This document shows positions 8,664 through 17,743 of a DNA stretch of 64,000 bases, piece after piece. The DNA is from Pseudomonas arsenicoxydans (GTDB taxonomy: Bacteria; Pseudomonadota; Gammaproteobacteria; Pseudomonadales; Pseudomonadaceae). Location of the stretch: contig NZ_RCZE01000013.1 in assembly GCF_006438915.1 (NCBI RefSeq), positions 1-64,000 on the forward strand. The letters run 5' to 3'. The translations under genes and the position numbers were made by a program. Numbering within the stretch: position 1 is the stretch's first letter; every line of letters starts with the position of its first letter. The notes beneath the pieces are model-generated. The model was not told the DNA's origin and made no database searches. It saw only the letters and a program-made list of their open reading frames with translations.

Positions 8664-10001
8664 ATGAGTAACGAATCCGTCGACATCAAGGCGTGGATCG
8701 ACAACCGACCGGTTGCGCCTTATCAGTGGCTGATCATGGCCCTGTGTTTTTTCATTGTGCTGTTCGACGGTTTTGACGTCGCGGTGATGGGCTTTATCGC
8801 GCCTTCGCTGATTCAGGAATGGGGGCTGTCCAAAGCCGCTTTCGGCCCGGTGATGAGTGCCGGCATGGTCGGTCTGGCCATCGGTGCGTTGACGGCCGGT
8901 CCTTACGCCGATCGCCTGGGACGCAAAAAGGTGCTGCTGTGCGCCGTGACCGGTTTCAGTGTGTTGAGCCTGGCCTGTGCGTTCGCCCGCAATCCCTACG
9001 AACTGGCGGCACTGCGACTGTTCATGGGCGTGGCGCTGGGCGCGGCAATGCCCAATACCACCACCTTGCTGTCTGAGTACCTGCCGGAGCGCAACCGCTC
9101 GCTGTTCATCACCATCATGTTCACCGGGTTCAACATGGGTTCAGGTTTGGGAGGTTTTGTCGCTGCATGGCTGATTCCGGGTCACGGCTGGCAGGCGGTG
9201 TTGCTCTTTGGCGGGATCCTGCCGCTGTTGCTGGTGCCGTTCCTGTGGCTGTTGTTGCCCGAGTCGGCGCGTTTTCTGGCCGCTCACAATGCACCCGCCA
9301 GCCAGATTGCCAAGGTTCTGAACAAGTTGGGCGGGACGTTCACGGGCGCTACCCAATTCATCATGACCGAGCCCCAGGCGCAGCAAAAAGCCCCGGTGCG
9401 GATGTTGTTCACCGAGCGTTTCCGCCTCGGCACGTTTGCGCTGTGGCTCACCTATTTCATGGGCCTGCTGGTGATCTACCTGACGATGGGCTGGATGCCG
9501 ACGTTGTTACGCGAAGGCGGTTTGTCGATCGAACGTGCGGCAACCATTACCGGGCTGTTTCAGATTGGCGGCACCGTCGGTGCGATCCTGGTCGGTTGGG
9601 CTATGGATCGACGCAATCCGAACGCAGTGATCGCGACGTCTTATGCATTGGGCGGTGGGTTTATTCTGCTGCTGGGGGCCTTCAGCCTTGAGTCCAGCCT
9701 GCTGGCCATCGGCGTGGTCGCGGCGGGGTTCTGCATGAGCGGTGCGCAGACCGGGCTCAACGCCTTTGCGCCGGGTTATTACCCGACCGCTTTCCGCGCC
9801 ACCGGGGTGAGCTGGATGCTCGGCATCGGGCGTTTCGGGGCTATCTTTGGTTCTCTCATCGGGGGTGCGGTGCTCAGCCTCGGGTTGGGTCTGCCGTTGC
9901 TGTTCGCCCTGTTGAGCGTGCCGGCCTTTATCGCCGCGCTGGCGATCCTGGCCAACGGTCATGCGCGGCGCCGGGAAAGCCGGGCCTTGCTGACGCAATA
10001 A
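8664..10001 (+). CDS. galT: Gallate/aromatic acid MFS transporter (AAHS family)
   Basis: Inner-membrane proton symporter of 445 residues with 12 predicted membrane segments. It resembles PcaK-type aromatic acid carriers: DGFDVAVMGFIAP in TM1, and the loop motif GPYADRLGRKK between TM2 and TM3. It is the first gene of a rightward gal operon. AAGGTG precedes the ATG, and the gallate dioxygenase follows after 25 bases. Gallate as substrate is inferred from position, as in the P. putida gal cluster. The symbol is the Pseudomonas gallate usage, not galactose uridylyltransferase. Confidence 0.88.
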   Translation: MSNESVDIKAWIDNRPVAPYQWLIMALCFFIVLFDGFDVAVMGFIAPSLIQEWGLSKAAFGPVMSAGMVGLAIGALTAGPYADRLGRKKVLLCAVTGFSVLSLACAFARNPYELAALRLFMGVALGAAMPNTTTLLSEYLPERNRSLFITIMFTGFNMGSGLGGFVAAWLIPGHGWQAVLLFGGILPLLLVPFLWLLLPESARFLAAHNAPASQIAKVLNKLGGTFTGATQFIMTEPQAQQKAPVRMLFTERFRLGTFALWLTYFMGLLVIYLTMGWMPTLLREGGLSIERAATITGLFQIGGTVGAILVGWAMDRRNPNAVIATSYALGGGFILLLGAFSLESSLLAIGVVAAGFCMSGAQTGLNAFAPGYYPTAFRATGVSWMLGIGRFGAIFGSLIGGAVLSLGLGLPLLFALLSVPAFIAALAILANGHARRRESRALLTQ

Positions 10002-10026
10002 TCTCTTTCAAACACAGGAATTTGTC

Positions 10027-11289
10027 ATGGCACGCATCATCGGTGGCCTCGCGGTCTCACACACTCCCACCATCGGCTTCGCTGTCGATCACGACAAACA
10101 GAACGAGGCGGCCTGGGCGCCGATTTTCGAAGGTTTCGAACCGATCAAGGTCTGGCTCAAAGAGCAGAAACCCGACGTGCTGTTCTACATCTTCAACGAC
10201 CATGTGACCTCGTTTTTCTTCGACCACTATGGCGCGTTTTCCCTTGGGGTCGATGAGCGTTACGAGGTCGCCGACGAAGGTGGCAATCCACGCTCGCTGC
10301 CTGCGGTCGGCGGGCATGCGGCCCTGTCGCGACACATCGGTCAGAGTCTGATGGCCGATGAGTTCGACATGAGTTTCTTCCGCGACAAGCCACTGGACCA
10401 TGGCTTCTTCTCGCCGATGTCGGCGCTGTTGCCGTGCGAGCCGGATTGGCCGGTGGAGATTGTGCCGCTGCAAGTGGGCGTGTTGCAGTTTCCGATTCCC
10501 AGTGCGTTGCGCTGCTACAAGTTGGGCCAGGCCCTGCGCCGGGCCATCGAAAGCTACCCTGAAGACTTGAAGGTTGCGATCGTCGCCACCGGCGGTGTGT
10601 CGCATCAGGTGCATGGCGAGCGCTGTGGGTTTAATAACCCGGAGTGGGACGCGCAGTTTATCGATCTGCTGGTCAACGACCCGGTGCGCCTGACCGAAAT
10701 GACCCATGCCGAGTACGCCACCCTGGGCGGGATGGAAGGTTCGGAGGTGATCACCTGGCTGATCATGCGGGGCGCGTTGTCGGCCACGGTGAAGAACCTG
10801 CATCAGGATTATTACCTGCCATCGATGACCGGCATCGCCACTTTGCTCCTGGAAAACCAGGATCGACCAGTGCCTGCCGACGTCAACGCGCGTCACTTGC
10901 AGCACATGCAACACCAATTGGCCGGGATCGAGAAACTGCAAGGGACGTACCCGTTCACCCTGGAACGCAGCGCCAAGGGTTATCGCCTGAACAAGTTTCT
11001 GCATCGCATGATCGAGCCCGAGTGGCGTCGGCGTTTTCTCGATGCGCCCGAGGCGCTGTTCGATGAAAGCGGCTTGAGCGACGAAGAGCGCGATCTGCTG
11101 CGTCGCCGTGATTGGCGCGGGTTGACCCAGTACGGGGCGATCTTCTTTGTGCTGGAGAAACTCGCGGCGGTGCTGGGCATTCCCAACCTGCAGGTCTATG
11201 CGGCCATGCGTGGGCAAAGCCTGGAAGACTTCATGAAAACCCGTAATCAGCAAGTGCTCTATTCGGTGGCGGGCAAAGCGGCGCGCTGA
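10027..11289 (+). CDS. galA: Gallate dioxygenase
   Basis: Extradiol ring-cleaving dioxygenase that opens gallate (3,4,5-trihydroxybenzoate) to 4-oxalomesaconate with a non-haem iron. The 420-residue protein is a single-chain fusion: an N-terminal LigB-like catalytic domain (to about residue 280) and a C-terminal LigA-like domain. Likely iron-ligand histidines are His12 (AVSHTPTIGF) and His59 (IFNDHVTSF). This length and fusion are characteristic of GalA, as opposed to two-subunit protocatechuate 4,5-dioxygenase. An ACAGGA site precedes the ATG. It lies between the transporter and porin of the same pathway. Confidence 0.93.
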   Translation: MARIIGGLAVSHTPTIGFAVDHDKQNEAAWAPIFEGFEPIKVWLKEQKPDVLFYIFNDHVTSFFFDHYGAFSLGVDERYEVADEGGNPRSLPAVGGHAALSRHIGQSLMADEFDMSFFRDKPLDHGFFSPMSALLPCEPDWPVEIVPLQVGVLQFPIPSALRCYKLGQALRRAIESYPEDLKVAIVATGGVSHQVHGERCGFNNPEWDAQFIDLLVNDPVRLTEMTHAEYATLGGMEGSEVITWLIMRGALSATVKNLHQDYYLPSMTGIATLLLENQDRPVPADVNARHLQHMQHQLAGIEKLQGTYPFTLERSAKGYRLNKFLHRMIEPEWRRRFLDAPEALFDESGLSDEERDLLRRRDWRGLTQYGAIFFVLEKLAAVLGIPNLQVYAAMRGQSLEDFMKTRNQQVLYSVAGKAAR

Positions 11290-11412
11290 TCGCGCCGACA
11301 TTCTCGCGGCGCTTCCCGGGCCGCCCCTTGCACTTTTTCTGTTGGATCTCACTGCGCCCGGCTTTGGCGGGCGCAGGGCCTTTCTTTACCCAAAAATCGG
11401 AAAACAATAACA

Positions 11413-12660
11413 ATGAAAGTCACGGTTAACCCTCGTATCGTCTGCACCTTCGCCATGGCCTCGGCATTTCCCCTGGCAGGTTCGGCGGCCGGCTTCCTCG
11501 AAGACGCCAGCGTCAACCTGAACCTGCGTAACTTCTACATCAACCGCAATTTCACCAACCCCGCTTACCTGCAGGGCAAGGCCGAGGAGTGGACGCAGAA
11601 CTTCATCCTCGATGCGCGTTCCGGGTTCACTCAGGGGACGGTGGGTTTTGGCGTCGATGCGCTTGGCCTCCTTTCGGTAAAACTGGATGGCGGTAAAGGC
11701 ACGGGCGGTACGCAGTTGCTGCCGATTGGCAGCGACGGACGTCCCGTTGATGACTTCGGTCGGCTGGCGGTGGCCGGGAAGATGAAAGTGAGCAAAACCG
11801 AAGTGAAGGTCGGCGAGTGGATGCCGGTGCTGCCGATCCTGCGTTCCGACGACGGCCGTTCCTTGCCGCAAACCTTTCAGGGCGGGCAGGTCACCTCGCA
11901 GGAACTGGCTGGCCTGAACCTGTACGGCGGTCAGTTCCGGCAGAACAGCCCGCGTAACGATGCGAGCATGGAAGACATGTTTATGCAGGGCAAAACCGCG
12001 TTCACCTCTGATCGTTTCAACTTTGTCGGCGGCGAATACAGCTTCAACGACAAACGCACGATGATCGGGGTGTGGAACGCGCAGCTCAAGGACATCTACC
12101 AGCAGCAATACCTGCAAATCGTCCACAGTCAGCCACTGGGTGACTGGACCCTCGGCGCCAACCTGGGCTATTTCTGGGGCAGTGAAGACGGCAGCGCCCG
12201 CGCGGGTGATCTGGATAACCGAACGGTCTCGGCACTGCTGTCGGCGCGTTATGGCGGCAGTACCTTCTACGTCGGCCTGCAAAAGCTCACTGGCGATGAC
12301 GCGTGGATGCGGGTCAACGGCACCAGCGGCGGCACCCTGGCCAACGACAGCTACAACAGCAGTTACGACAATGCCCGGGAAAAATCCTGGCAGTTGCGTC
12401 ACGACTACAATTTTGTTGCCCTGGGCGTGCCTGGCCTGACCCTGATGAACCGTTACATCAGTGGTGACAACATCCACACCGGCACCGTCACTGACGGCAA
12501 GGAATGGGGGCGCGAGTCGGAACTGGGTTACACCGTACAAAGCGGCCCGTTGAAGAGCTTCAACGTCAAATGGCGCAACTCCAGCATCCGTCGCGACTAC
12601 AGCACCAATGAGTTTGATGAGAACCGCTTGATCATCAGCTATCCGCTGAGCCTGCTTTGA
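11413..12660 (+). CDS. galP: OprD-family outer-membrane porin of the gallate operon
   Basis: 415-residue outer-membrane porin with a signal peptide (about 1-25). It has the OprD-family opening FLEDASVNLNLRNFYINRNF, alternating hydrophobic strands and a terminal LIISYPLSLL strand. It probably lets gallate cross the outer membrane. It follows galA by 123 bases on the same strand, matching galTAP order in P. putida. A 7-bp stem-loop (GCCCATC 12674-12680 with GATGGGC 12685-12691) and a REP pair follow. Confidence 0.88.
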   Translation: MKVTVNPRIVCTFAMASAFPLAGSAAGFLEDASVNLNLRNFYINRNFTNPAYLQGKAEEWTQNFILDARSGFTQGTVGFGVDALGLLSVKLDGGKGTGGTQLLPIGSDGRPVDDFGRLAVAGKMKVSKTEVKVGEWMPVLPILRSDDGRSLPQTFQGGQVTSQELAGLNLYGGQFRQNSPRNDASMEDMFMQGKTAFTSDRFNFVGGEYSFNDKRTMIGVWNAQLKDIYQQQYLQIVHSQPLGDWTLGANLGYFWGSEDGSARAGDLDNRTVSALLSARYGGSTFYVGLQKLTGDDAWMRVNGTSGGTLANDSYNSSYDNAREKSWQLRHDYNFVALGVPGLTLMNRYISGDNIHTGTVTDGKEWGRESELGYTVQSGPLKSFNVKWRNSSIRRDYSTNEFDENRLIISYPLSLL

Positions 12661-12694
12661 CGACAGGCTGATGGCCCATCGTTTGATGGGCTAC

Positions 12695-12795
12695 CGCCAT
12701 CGTGAGCAGGCTCACTCCTACAGTGGATCTCCGTTGGACACAAAGTTTGTGAACGCCAGCGATCAAATGTAGGAGTGAGCCTGCTCGCGATGGCG
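12695..12795. repeat. REP pair (TAGGAGTGAGCCTGCTCGCGA type)
   Basis: Arms 12695-12720 and 12770-12795 are reverse complements with one mismatch (CATCGTGAGC versus GCTCGCGATG). It lies between the convergent galP and galR. Confidence 0.88.
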
Positions 12796-12821
12796 ATTAC
12801 TCAGTCACCACTAAACCCCTG

Positions 12822-14033
12822 TCAAACCTGGGTCGCTTCCTCGCGGATCACCCGGCGGATCATGTCCATCAGGGCCTGAGCTACCGGCGAATGCAGGCTG
12901 GCGTTGCGATAGGTCAGGCCGATGGCGCGGGTGGTCTGTGGCAGCCGTAGCGGCAGGATGCACAGTTCGCCCGAGGCAATCTCCTGTTCGAGCTGATGGG
13001 CGGACACCGCCGCGAGCATGTCCGAGCGCAGCAACAGCCCGCGAATGATCGCCATGTCGGCACTTTCCACCACGGGCCGAGGGGCGGCGATACCGAACCC
13101 GGTGAAGCAGTCATCGAGCATTTTTCTTGCAGGAGAGCCGGCACGCGGCAGCACCCATTGCGTGGCGCCTAGCGCCTGATGCAAATCAGTTTGCGCTGCG
13201 AGCGGATGATCACGTCGTGCCAACACCACCATGTCTTCGGTGAACAGCGACTCGCCGACCAGGTCGCTGGCATACGCTGCCGAGCGCAAGGCGCCAAAAA
13301 TGAAATCCACATCGCCGGCGCGCAGTTCCGTCGCCAGTAAATCGAACGGGCTCTCGTTGGTGATCACCTGAATGCCGGGGTGTTCGGCCACCAGGCGCAC
13401 GATCGCTTCGGGCAGGATGCGCGTGCGGCCCAAGGGCAGGGCGCCGACGTGCACCACACCTTGCAATGCCCCACGAATGGCGGTGATGTCGGTGTCGAGA
13501 TGACGCAGTTCATTCAGTGCCCGGCGGATCGGAAAGAGGATTTCATGACTGGCCCGGGTCGGCTGCAACCCGCGAGGCGTGCGCTCGAACAGGCTTTGAC
13601 CACAACCGCTTTCCAGCACCTTGAGCGTCGAACTGACGGCAGGCTGGCTCAGGCCCAACAGGCTGGCCACGGTCTGCATGTGGTGCGTTTCACAGAGTTT
13701 GACGAACACTTGCAGGCGTCGGGCCTGGAATAGATACAACGGCTCCACGGCGAGTTTTTCGCCGGCGCCAAGCAACTTCGGCACGCTGTCCAGTTCAGCC
13801 AGCACCCGCCGTGCGCGGGGCAACAGGCGTTCGCCAAAATCGGTTAAACGCATGCCGTTGGCGTGCCGTTCAAACAGCGGCACGTCAAGCCGCGCCTCCA
13901 GCTCGGAAATCGAGCGGGTGACCACCGACTGGGCGCGAAACAGTGCCACCGACGCCCTGGAAACACTGCCGTGATCAGCCACCCGGACGAAGGCGCGCAC
14001 GTGCATCAGGCTGGGAAGTTCAGGGGTATCCAT
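12822..14033 (-). CDS. galR: LysR-type regulator with two N-terminal HTH domains, probable GalR
   Basis: Transcription factor of 403 residues, about 100 longer than a normal LysR protein. The excess is a second DNA-binding domain. The first LysR-like HTH is near residues 8-70 (GSVSRASVALFRAQSVVTRS…LDVPLFERH). A second, equally clear one is near 95-160 (MQTVASLLGLSQPAVSSTLK…QSLFERTPRG). A periplasmic-binding-type effector domain fills the rest. I chose the ATG at 14033 (MDTPELPSL), as the 29 residues upstream look non-coding. It is divergent from galB and lies between the two gal operons, so control of gallate genes by gallate is inferred. Confidence 0.88.
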   Translation of the reverse strand: MDTPELPSLMHVRAFVRVADHGSVSRASVALFRAQSVVTRSISELEARLDVPLFERHANGMRLTDFGERLLPRARRVLAELDSVPKLLGAGEKLAVEPLYLFQARRLQVFVKLCETHHMQTVASLLGLSQPAVSSTLKVLESGCGQSLFERTPRGLQPTRASHEILFPIRRALNELRHLDTDITAIRGALQGVVHVGALPLGRTRILPEAIVRLVAEHPGIQVITNESPFDLLATELRAGDVDFIFGALRSAAYASDLVGESLFTEDMVVLARRDHPLAAQTDLHQALGATQWVLPRAGSPARKMLDDCFTGFGIAAPRPVVESADMAIIRGLLLRSDMLAAVSAHQLEQEIASGELCILPLRLPQTTRAIGLTYRNASLHSPVAQALMDMIRRVIREEATQV

Positions 14034-14188
14034 GGGTTCATGCTCGGTGGGTCCACGTTTCGCCGGACTATGCCTCTGTGCTTGAGGGGAGGCAATAAAA
14101 AAAACGCATACCTCGAACACTCGAACGCATTACTCCATCGATGGGCCCCGGTGCGATGCTCTTTCGACACGCAGGAGGAGCACCCGCA

Positions 14189-14923
14189 ATGATCGAGTCA
14201 TCCAAAAACGCGCTGGTCGTCAGCGCACACTCTGCCGATTTCGTCTGGCGTGCGGGCGGTGCCATCGCCCTGCATGCGCAGCAGGGCTACAACGTGCACA
14301 TCGTCTGCCTGTCGTTCGGCGAGCGCGGTGAGTCGGCCAAGCTCTGGCGCAAGGGCGACATGAGCGAATCGAAGGTCAAGGCCGCACGCCGCGAAGAAGC
14401 ACAGGCCGCCGCCGACATTCTCGGCGCCAGCGTCGAGTTCTTCGACATCGGCGACTATCCGATGCGCGCCGACAAGGAAACGCTGTTCCGCCTGGCCGAT
14501 GTCTTCCGCCGGGTCCAGCCCGAATTCGTCCTCAGCCATTCGCTGAAAGACCCTTACAACTACGACCACCCACTGGCCATGAACCTGACGCAAGAGGCGC
14601 GGATCATCGCCCAGGCCGAAGGCTACAAACCGGGCGAGAAAATCGTCGGTGCGCCACCGGTCTACAGCTTCGAACCGCACCAGCCTGAACAGTGCGAATG
14701 GCGCCCGGACGTGTTGCTGGACATCACCGATGTCTGGGACAAAAAGTACGCGGCGATCCAGTGCATGGCCGGGCAGGAACATTTGTGGGAGTACTACACC
14801 CGTGTCGCCCAGCAGCGTGGCGTGCAAGCCAAGCGCAACGTCGGGATCACCTCGACCCGCAACATCGTGTATGGCGAGGGCTACCAGAGCATCTTCCCGC
14901 GTGTGACGGAGAACCTCGGATGA
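14189..14923 (+). CDS. galB: 4-oxalomesaconate hydratase (PIG-L family)
   Basis: Hydrates 4-oxalomesaconate to 4-carboxy-4-hydroxy-2-oxoadipate in gallate breakdown. The 244-residue protein belongs to the zinc-dependent PIG-L/LmbE deacetylase fold, which GalB uses for hydration. The metal motif AHSAD (His14, Asp17) near the start and the later histidine in NYDHPLA are present. I chose the ATG at 14189 because a strong AGGAGGAG lies just upstream. It overlaps galC by 4 bases (ATGA), so the two are translationally coupled. Confidence 0.92.
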   Translation: MIESSKNALVVSAHSADFVWRAGGAIALHAQQGYNVHIVCLSFGERGESAKLWRKGDMSESKVKAARREEAQAAADILGASVEFFDIGDYPMRADKETLFRLADVFRRVQPEFVLSHSLKDPYNYDHPLAMNLTQEARIIAQAEGYKPGEKIVGAPPVYSFEPHQPEQCEWRPDVLLDITDVWDKKYAAIQCMAGQEHLWEYYTRVAQQRGVQAKRNVGITSTRNIVYGEGYQSIFPRVTENLG

Positions 14924-15636
14924 GCGAGCACATCGGAAAAACCGGCATTGTGGTGCGCAACATCACTCGGGCCGAGCCGTCGCTGGTCAATGAGCTCGGA
15001 CGTTTTGGCGTCGCGACCATCCATGAGGCGCAGGGGCGCAAGGGCTTGCTGGCCTCGTCGATCACACCGATTCAACAGGGAACCGTCATCAGCGGTTCAG
15101 CGGTCACGGTGCTCGTCGCACCGGGCGATAACTGGATGTTCCATGTGGCGGTAGAGCAATGCCGGCCCGGCGACATCCTGGTGGTGGCCCCCAGTTCTCC
15201 GTGCACCGATGGCTACTTCGGCGACCTGTTGGCCACTTCGCTGAAAGCTCATGGCGTACGCGCGCTGGTGATCGACGCCGGTGTGCGCGACACCCATACG
15301 CTGCGGGAAATGGGCTTCCCGGTGTGGTCCCGCGCCATCAGTGCCCAAGGCACGATCAAAGAGACGCTGGGCTCGGTCAACCTGCCGCTGGTGTGTGGCG
15401 GTCAGTTAGTCAATCCGGGGGATGTGGTGGTGGCCGATGACGATGGAGTGGTCATTGTGCGTCGCACCGAAGTGCCGCAGGTCGTTGACGCCAGCCGCGC
15501 CCGTGCCGACCTCGAAGAACAGAAGGCCTTGCGCCTGGCCAGGGGCGAACTGGGCCTGGATATCTACAACATGCGTGGCCGGTTGGCGGACAAGGGTTTG
15601 CGCTATGTCGACAGTCTCGACGAACTCGGAGACTGA
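14920..15636 (+). CDS. galC: 4-carboxy-4-hydroxy-2-oxoadipate aldolase
   Basis: Splits 4-carboxy-4-hydroxy-2-oxoadipate into pyruvate and oxaloacetate, and such enzymes also decarboxylate oxaloacetate. The 238-residue product has the RraA-like class II aldolase fold. The substrate/metal segment GDILVVAP is followed by GYFGDLLATSLKAHGV and the Arg-Asp pair in DAGVRDTHTL that contacts pyruvate and divalent metal in this family. The start ATG overlaps the galB stop. An upstream extension in the same frame overlaps galB and is rejected. Confidence 0.93.
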   Translation: MSEHIGKTGIVVRNITRAEPSLVNELGRFGVATIHEAQGRKGLLASSITPIQQGTVISGSAVTVLVAPGDNWMFHVAVEQCRPGDILVVAPSSPCTDGYFGDLLATSLKAHGVRALVIDAGVRDTHTLREMGFPVWSRAISAQGTIKETLGSVNLPLVCGGQLVNPGDVVVADDDGVVIVRRTEVPQVVDASRARADLEEQKALRLARGELGLDIYNMRGRLADKGLRYVDSLDELGD

Positions 15637-15638
15637 AC

Positions 15639-16715
15639 ATGGGACAAACCCGTATTCCGTGCCTGCTGATGCGCGGTGGCACGTCCAAGGGCGCGTATTT
15701 TCTGGCGGACGATTTGCCCGTTCAGCCGGCGCTGCGTGATCAGGTGCTGCTGGCGGTCATGGGTTCGCCAGACAAACGTCAGATCGACGGCCTCGGCGGT
15801 GGCGATTCGCTGACCAGCAAAGTCGCAATCATCAAACCCTCTGCGCGCGCCGAGGCGGACGTCGATTACCTGTTCGCCCAGGTGCTGGTCGAAGAGGCCC
15901 GCGTCGATTACGGGCAGAACTGCGGCAACATTCTTGCCGCAGTGGGCCCGTTCGCCATCGAGCGTGGATTGGTGGCCGTGACGGGCGACGTGACCCCGGT
16001 GCGCATCTTCATGGAAAACACCGGGCAGATCGCCGTGGCGCATGTCCCCACGCCGGACGGCAGCGTGCGCTATTCAGGCGAGGCGCGGATTGATGGCGTG
16101 CCGGGGCATGCTGCGCCGCTGATCGTCGAGTTCGAGGATGTCGCCGGCTCCAGTTGTGGTGCGCTGCTGCCGACCGGCAATGCGCTGGATATGTTCGACG
16201 GGGTTTATGTCACGTGCATCGACAATGGCATGCCGGTGGTACTGATCCGCGCCCAGACGCTGGGTTGCACCGGCTATGAAAGCCCCGAACAACTGGACGC
16301 CGACGTCGACCTCAAGGCCCGTCTCGAAGTCATCCGTCTGCAAGCTGGGCCGCGGATGAATCTTGGCGATGTACGGCAGCGTAACGTGCCCAAAATGTGC
16401 CTGGTGGCGCCGGCGCAAGCGGGCGGGGCGCTGAGCACCCGCAGCTTCATTCCGCATCGTTGCCACACCAGCATCGGCGTATTCGGTGCGGTCAGTGTCG
16501 CAGCGGCGTGTTTGATCGAGGACACGGTGGCGACGGGATTGGCCAGCGTTGGCGAGGGGGACGTGCGACGGTTGTCGATTGAGCATCCCACCGGGGAATT
16601 CACCGTGGAACTGCGTCTGAAGGAAGGGCAACTGGCCGGGTGCGGGCTGATGCGCACCGCACGGTTGTTGTTCGAGGGGGCGGTGTTTGTTCCGCAAGCG
16701 GTCTGGTCGAAGTAA
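15639..16715 (+). CDS. galD: 4-oxalomesaconate tautomerase
   Basis: Isomerises the keto and enol forms of 4-oxalomesaconate so that GalB can use it. The 358-residue protein is of the PrpF/methylaconitate isomerase family (diaminopimelate-epimerase fold). It begins with the typical CLLMRGGTSKGAYF and has the cysteine motif YGQNCGNILAAVG. It starts two bases after the galC stop, with GGAG upstream, and ends the galBCD operon. Its end lies four bases from the convergent LysR gene. Confidence 0.92.
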   Translation: MGQTRIPCLLMRGGTSKGAYFLADDLPVQPALRDQVLLAVMGSPDKRQIDGLGGGDSLTSKVAIIKPSARAEADVDYLFAQVLVEEARVDYGQNCGNILAAVGPFAIERGLVAVTGDVTPVRIFMENTGQIAVAHVPTPDGSVRYSGEARIDGVPGHAAPLIVEFEDVAGSSCGALLPTGNALDMFDGVYVTCIDNGMPVVLIRAQTLGCTGYESPEQLDADVDLKARLEVIRLQAGPRMNLGDVRQRNVPKMCLVAPAQAGGALSTRSFIPHRCHTSIGVFGAVSVAAACLIEDTVATGLASVGEGDVRRLSIEHPTGEFTVELRLKEGQLAGCGLMRTARLLFEGAVFVPQAVWSK

Positions 16716-16718
16716 GGG

Positions 16719-17615
16719 CTAGTGGGCCAGCGCGCACACCTCGCGAACGCAGTCGCGCAACCACCGATGCGCCGAGTCTGCATCCATGCGCGGATGCCAG
16801 AGCATAGAGATCGTGATCGGCGGCGTCGGGATTGGCAGGAGGAAACTGTGCAAACCGTTGCGCAGGTTTTGCGTGTGCCGTTCGGGCACGGTCGCGATCA
16901 GGTCTGAGGCGCGGGCCAGTGCCAGTGCCGCGGAAAAACCGCCGACGATGGTGACGATGTCACGCTCCAGCCCCAGTGATTGCAACGCCTCATCCATCGG
17001 CCCGGTGTCCCGCCCACGGCGCGAGACCAGGATGTGCCGGCCCGAGGCGTAACGGGCGGGCGTCATCTTGCCGTCGCTCAACCCATGCCCGGTGCGTACC
17101 ACGCCGATAAAGCGATCCTGGAACAACGCACGGGTGCGCACTTCGGGGCTGGTGCTGTCGCCGACCACGCCGGTTTCCAGGTCGACGCTTCCGTCACGCA
17201 GCAGCGCGCTGTCCTTGTTGAGTTTCTGCAGGAAGTGCAAACGCACGCCGGGCGCTTGTTCGCCGAGGCGGGCGATGAGTGCCGGACCGAAGTTTTCGAC
17301 GAAGCCGTCGCTGGTGCGCAGGGTGAACGTGCGAACCAGATGCTTGAGATCGAGTTTTTCCGCAGGGCGCAGCACCGCTTCGGCGTGCTGCACCAGCTGG
17401 CTGACTTGCTCACGCAATTCCAGCGCTCGCGGTGTCGGCACCAGCCCACGGCCGGCGCGCACCAGCAGCGGATCGCCGGTGGTTTCGCGCAACCGCGCGA
17501 GCGCACGGCTCATCGCCGACGGGCTCAGGCGCAAGCGTTGAGCGGCGCGCGCCACGCTGCCTTCGGCGAGCAGGGCATCAAGGGTAATCAGCAGGTTCAG
17601 ATCGGGTGTGGTCAT
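16719..17615 (-). CDS. LysR-family transcriptional regulator
   Basis: 298-residue LysR protein. The winged HTH occupies about residues 5-64 (GSVARAAQRLRLSPSAMSRALARLRE), with an effector-binding domain after it. It is divergent from a DHA2-type MFS gene with 128 bases between the starts, so it probably controls that transporter. The NodD/LeuO-like subfamily is suggested by the MTTPDLNLLITLDALL start. The effector is unknown. Confidence 0.9.
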   Translation of the reverse strand: MTTPDLNLLITLDALLAEGSVARAAQRLRLSPSAMSRALARLRETTGDPLLVRAGRGLVPTPRALELREQVSQLVQHAEAVLRPAEKLDLKHLVRTFTLRTSDGFVENFGPALIARLGEQAPGVRLHFLQKLNKDSALLRDGSVDLETGVVGDSTSPEVRTRALFQDRFIGVVRTGHGLSDGKMTPARYASGRHILVSRRGRDTGPMDEALQSLGLERDIVTIVGGFSAALALARASDLIATVPERHTQNLRNGLHSFLLPIPTPPITISMLWHPRMDADSAHRWLRDCVREVCALAH

Positions 17616-17743
17616 GGCTGAACGTTAGCACGACTTTGCCAAGACATGGCGTCGTGTGCAGGTATCAAGTGCAAACGCTGCGTCTTCCGCCATGCCACCG
17701 GCGCGCTTACGCTGAATGCCAATCCAGCAGAAGTGGCCAGCCC

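Noticed and set aside
14692..14919. N-terminal extension of galC into galB
   Set aside because: The extra residues overlap the PIG-L coding frame and have no aldolase similarity; the ATG at 14920 overlapping the galB stop is the usual coupled start.
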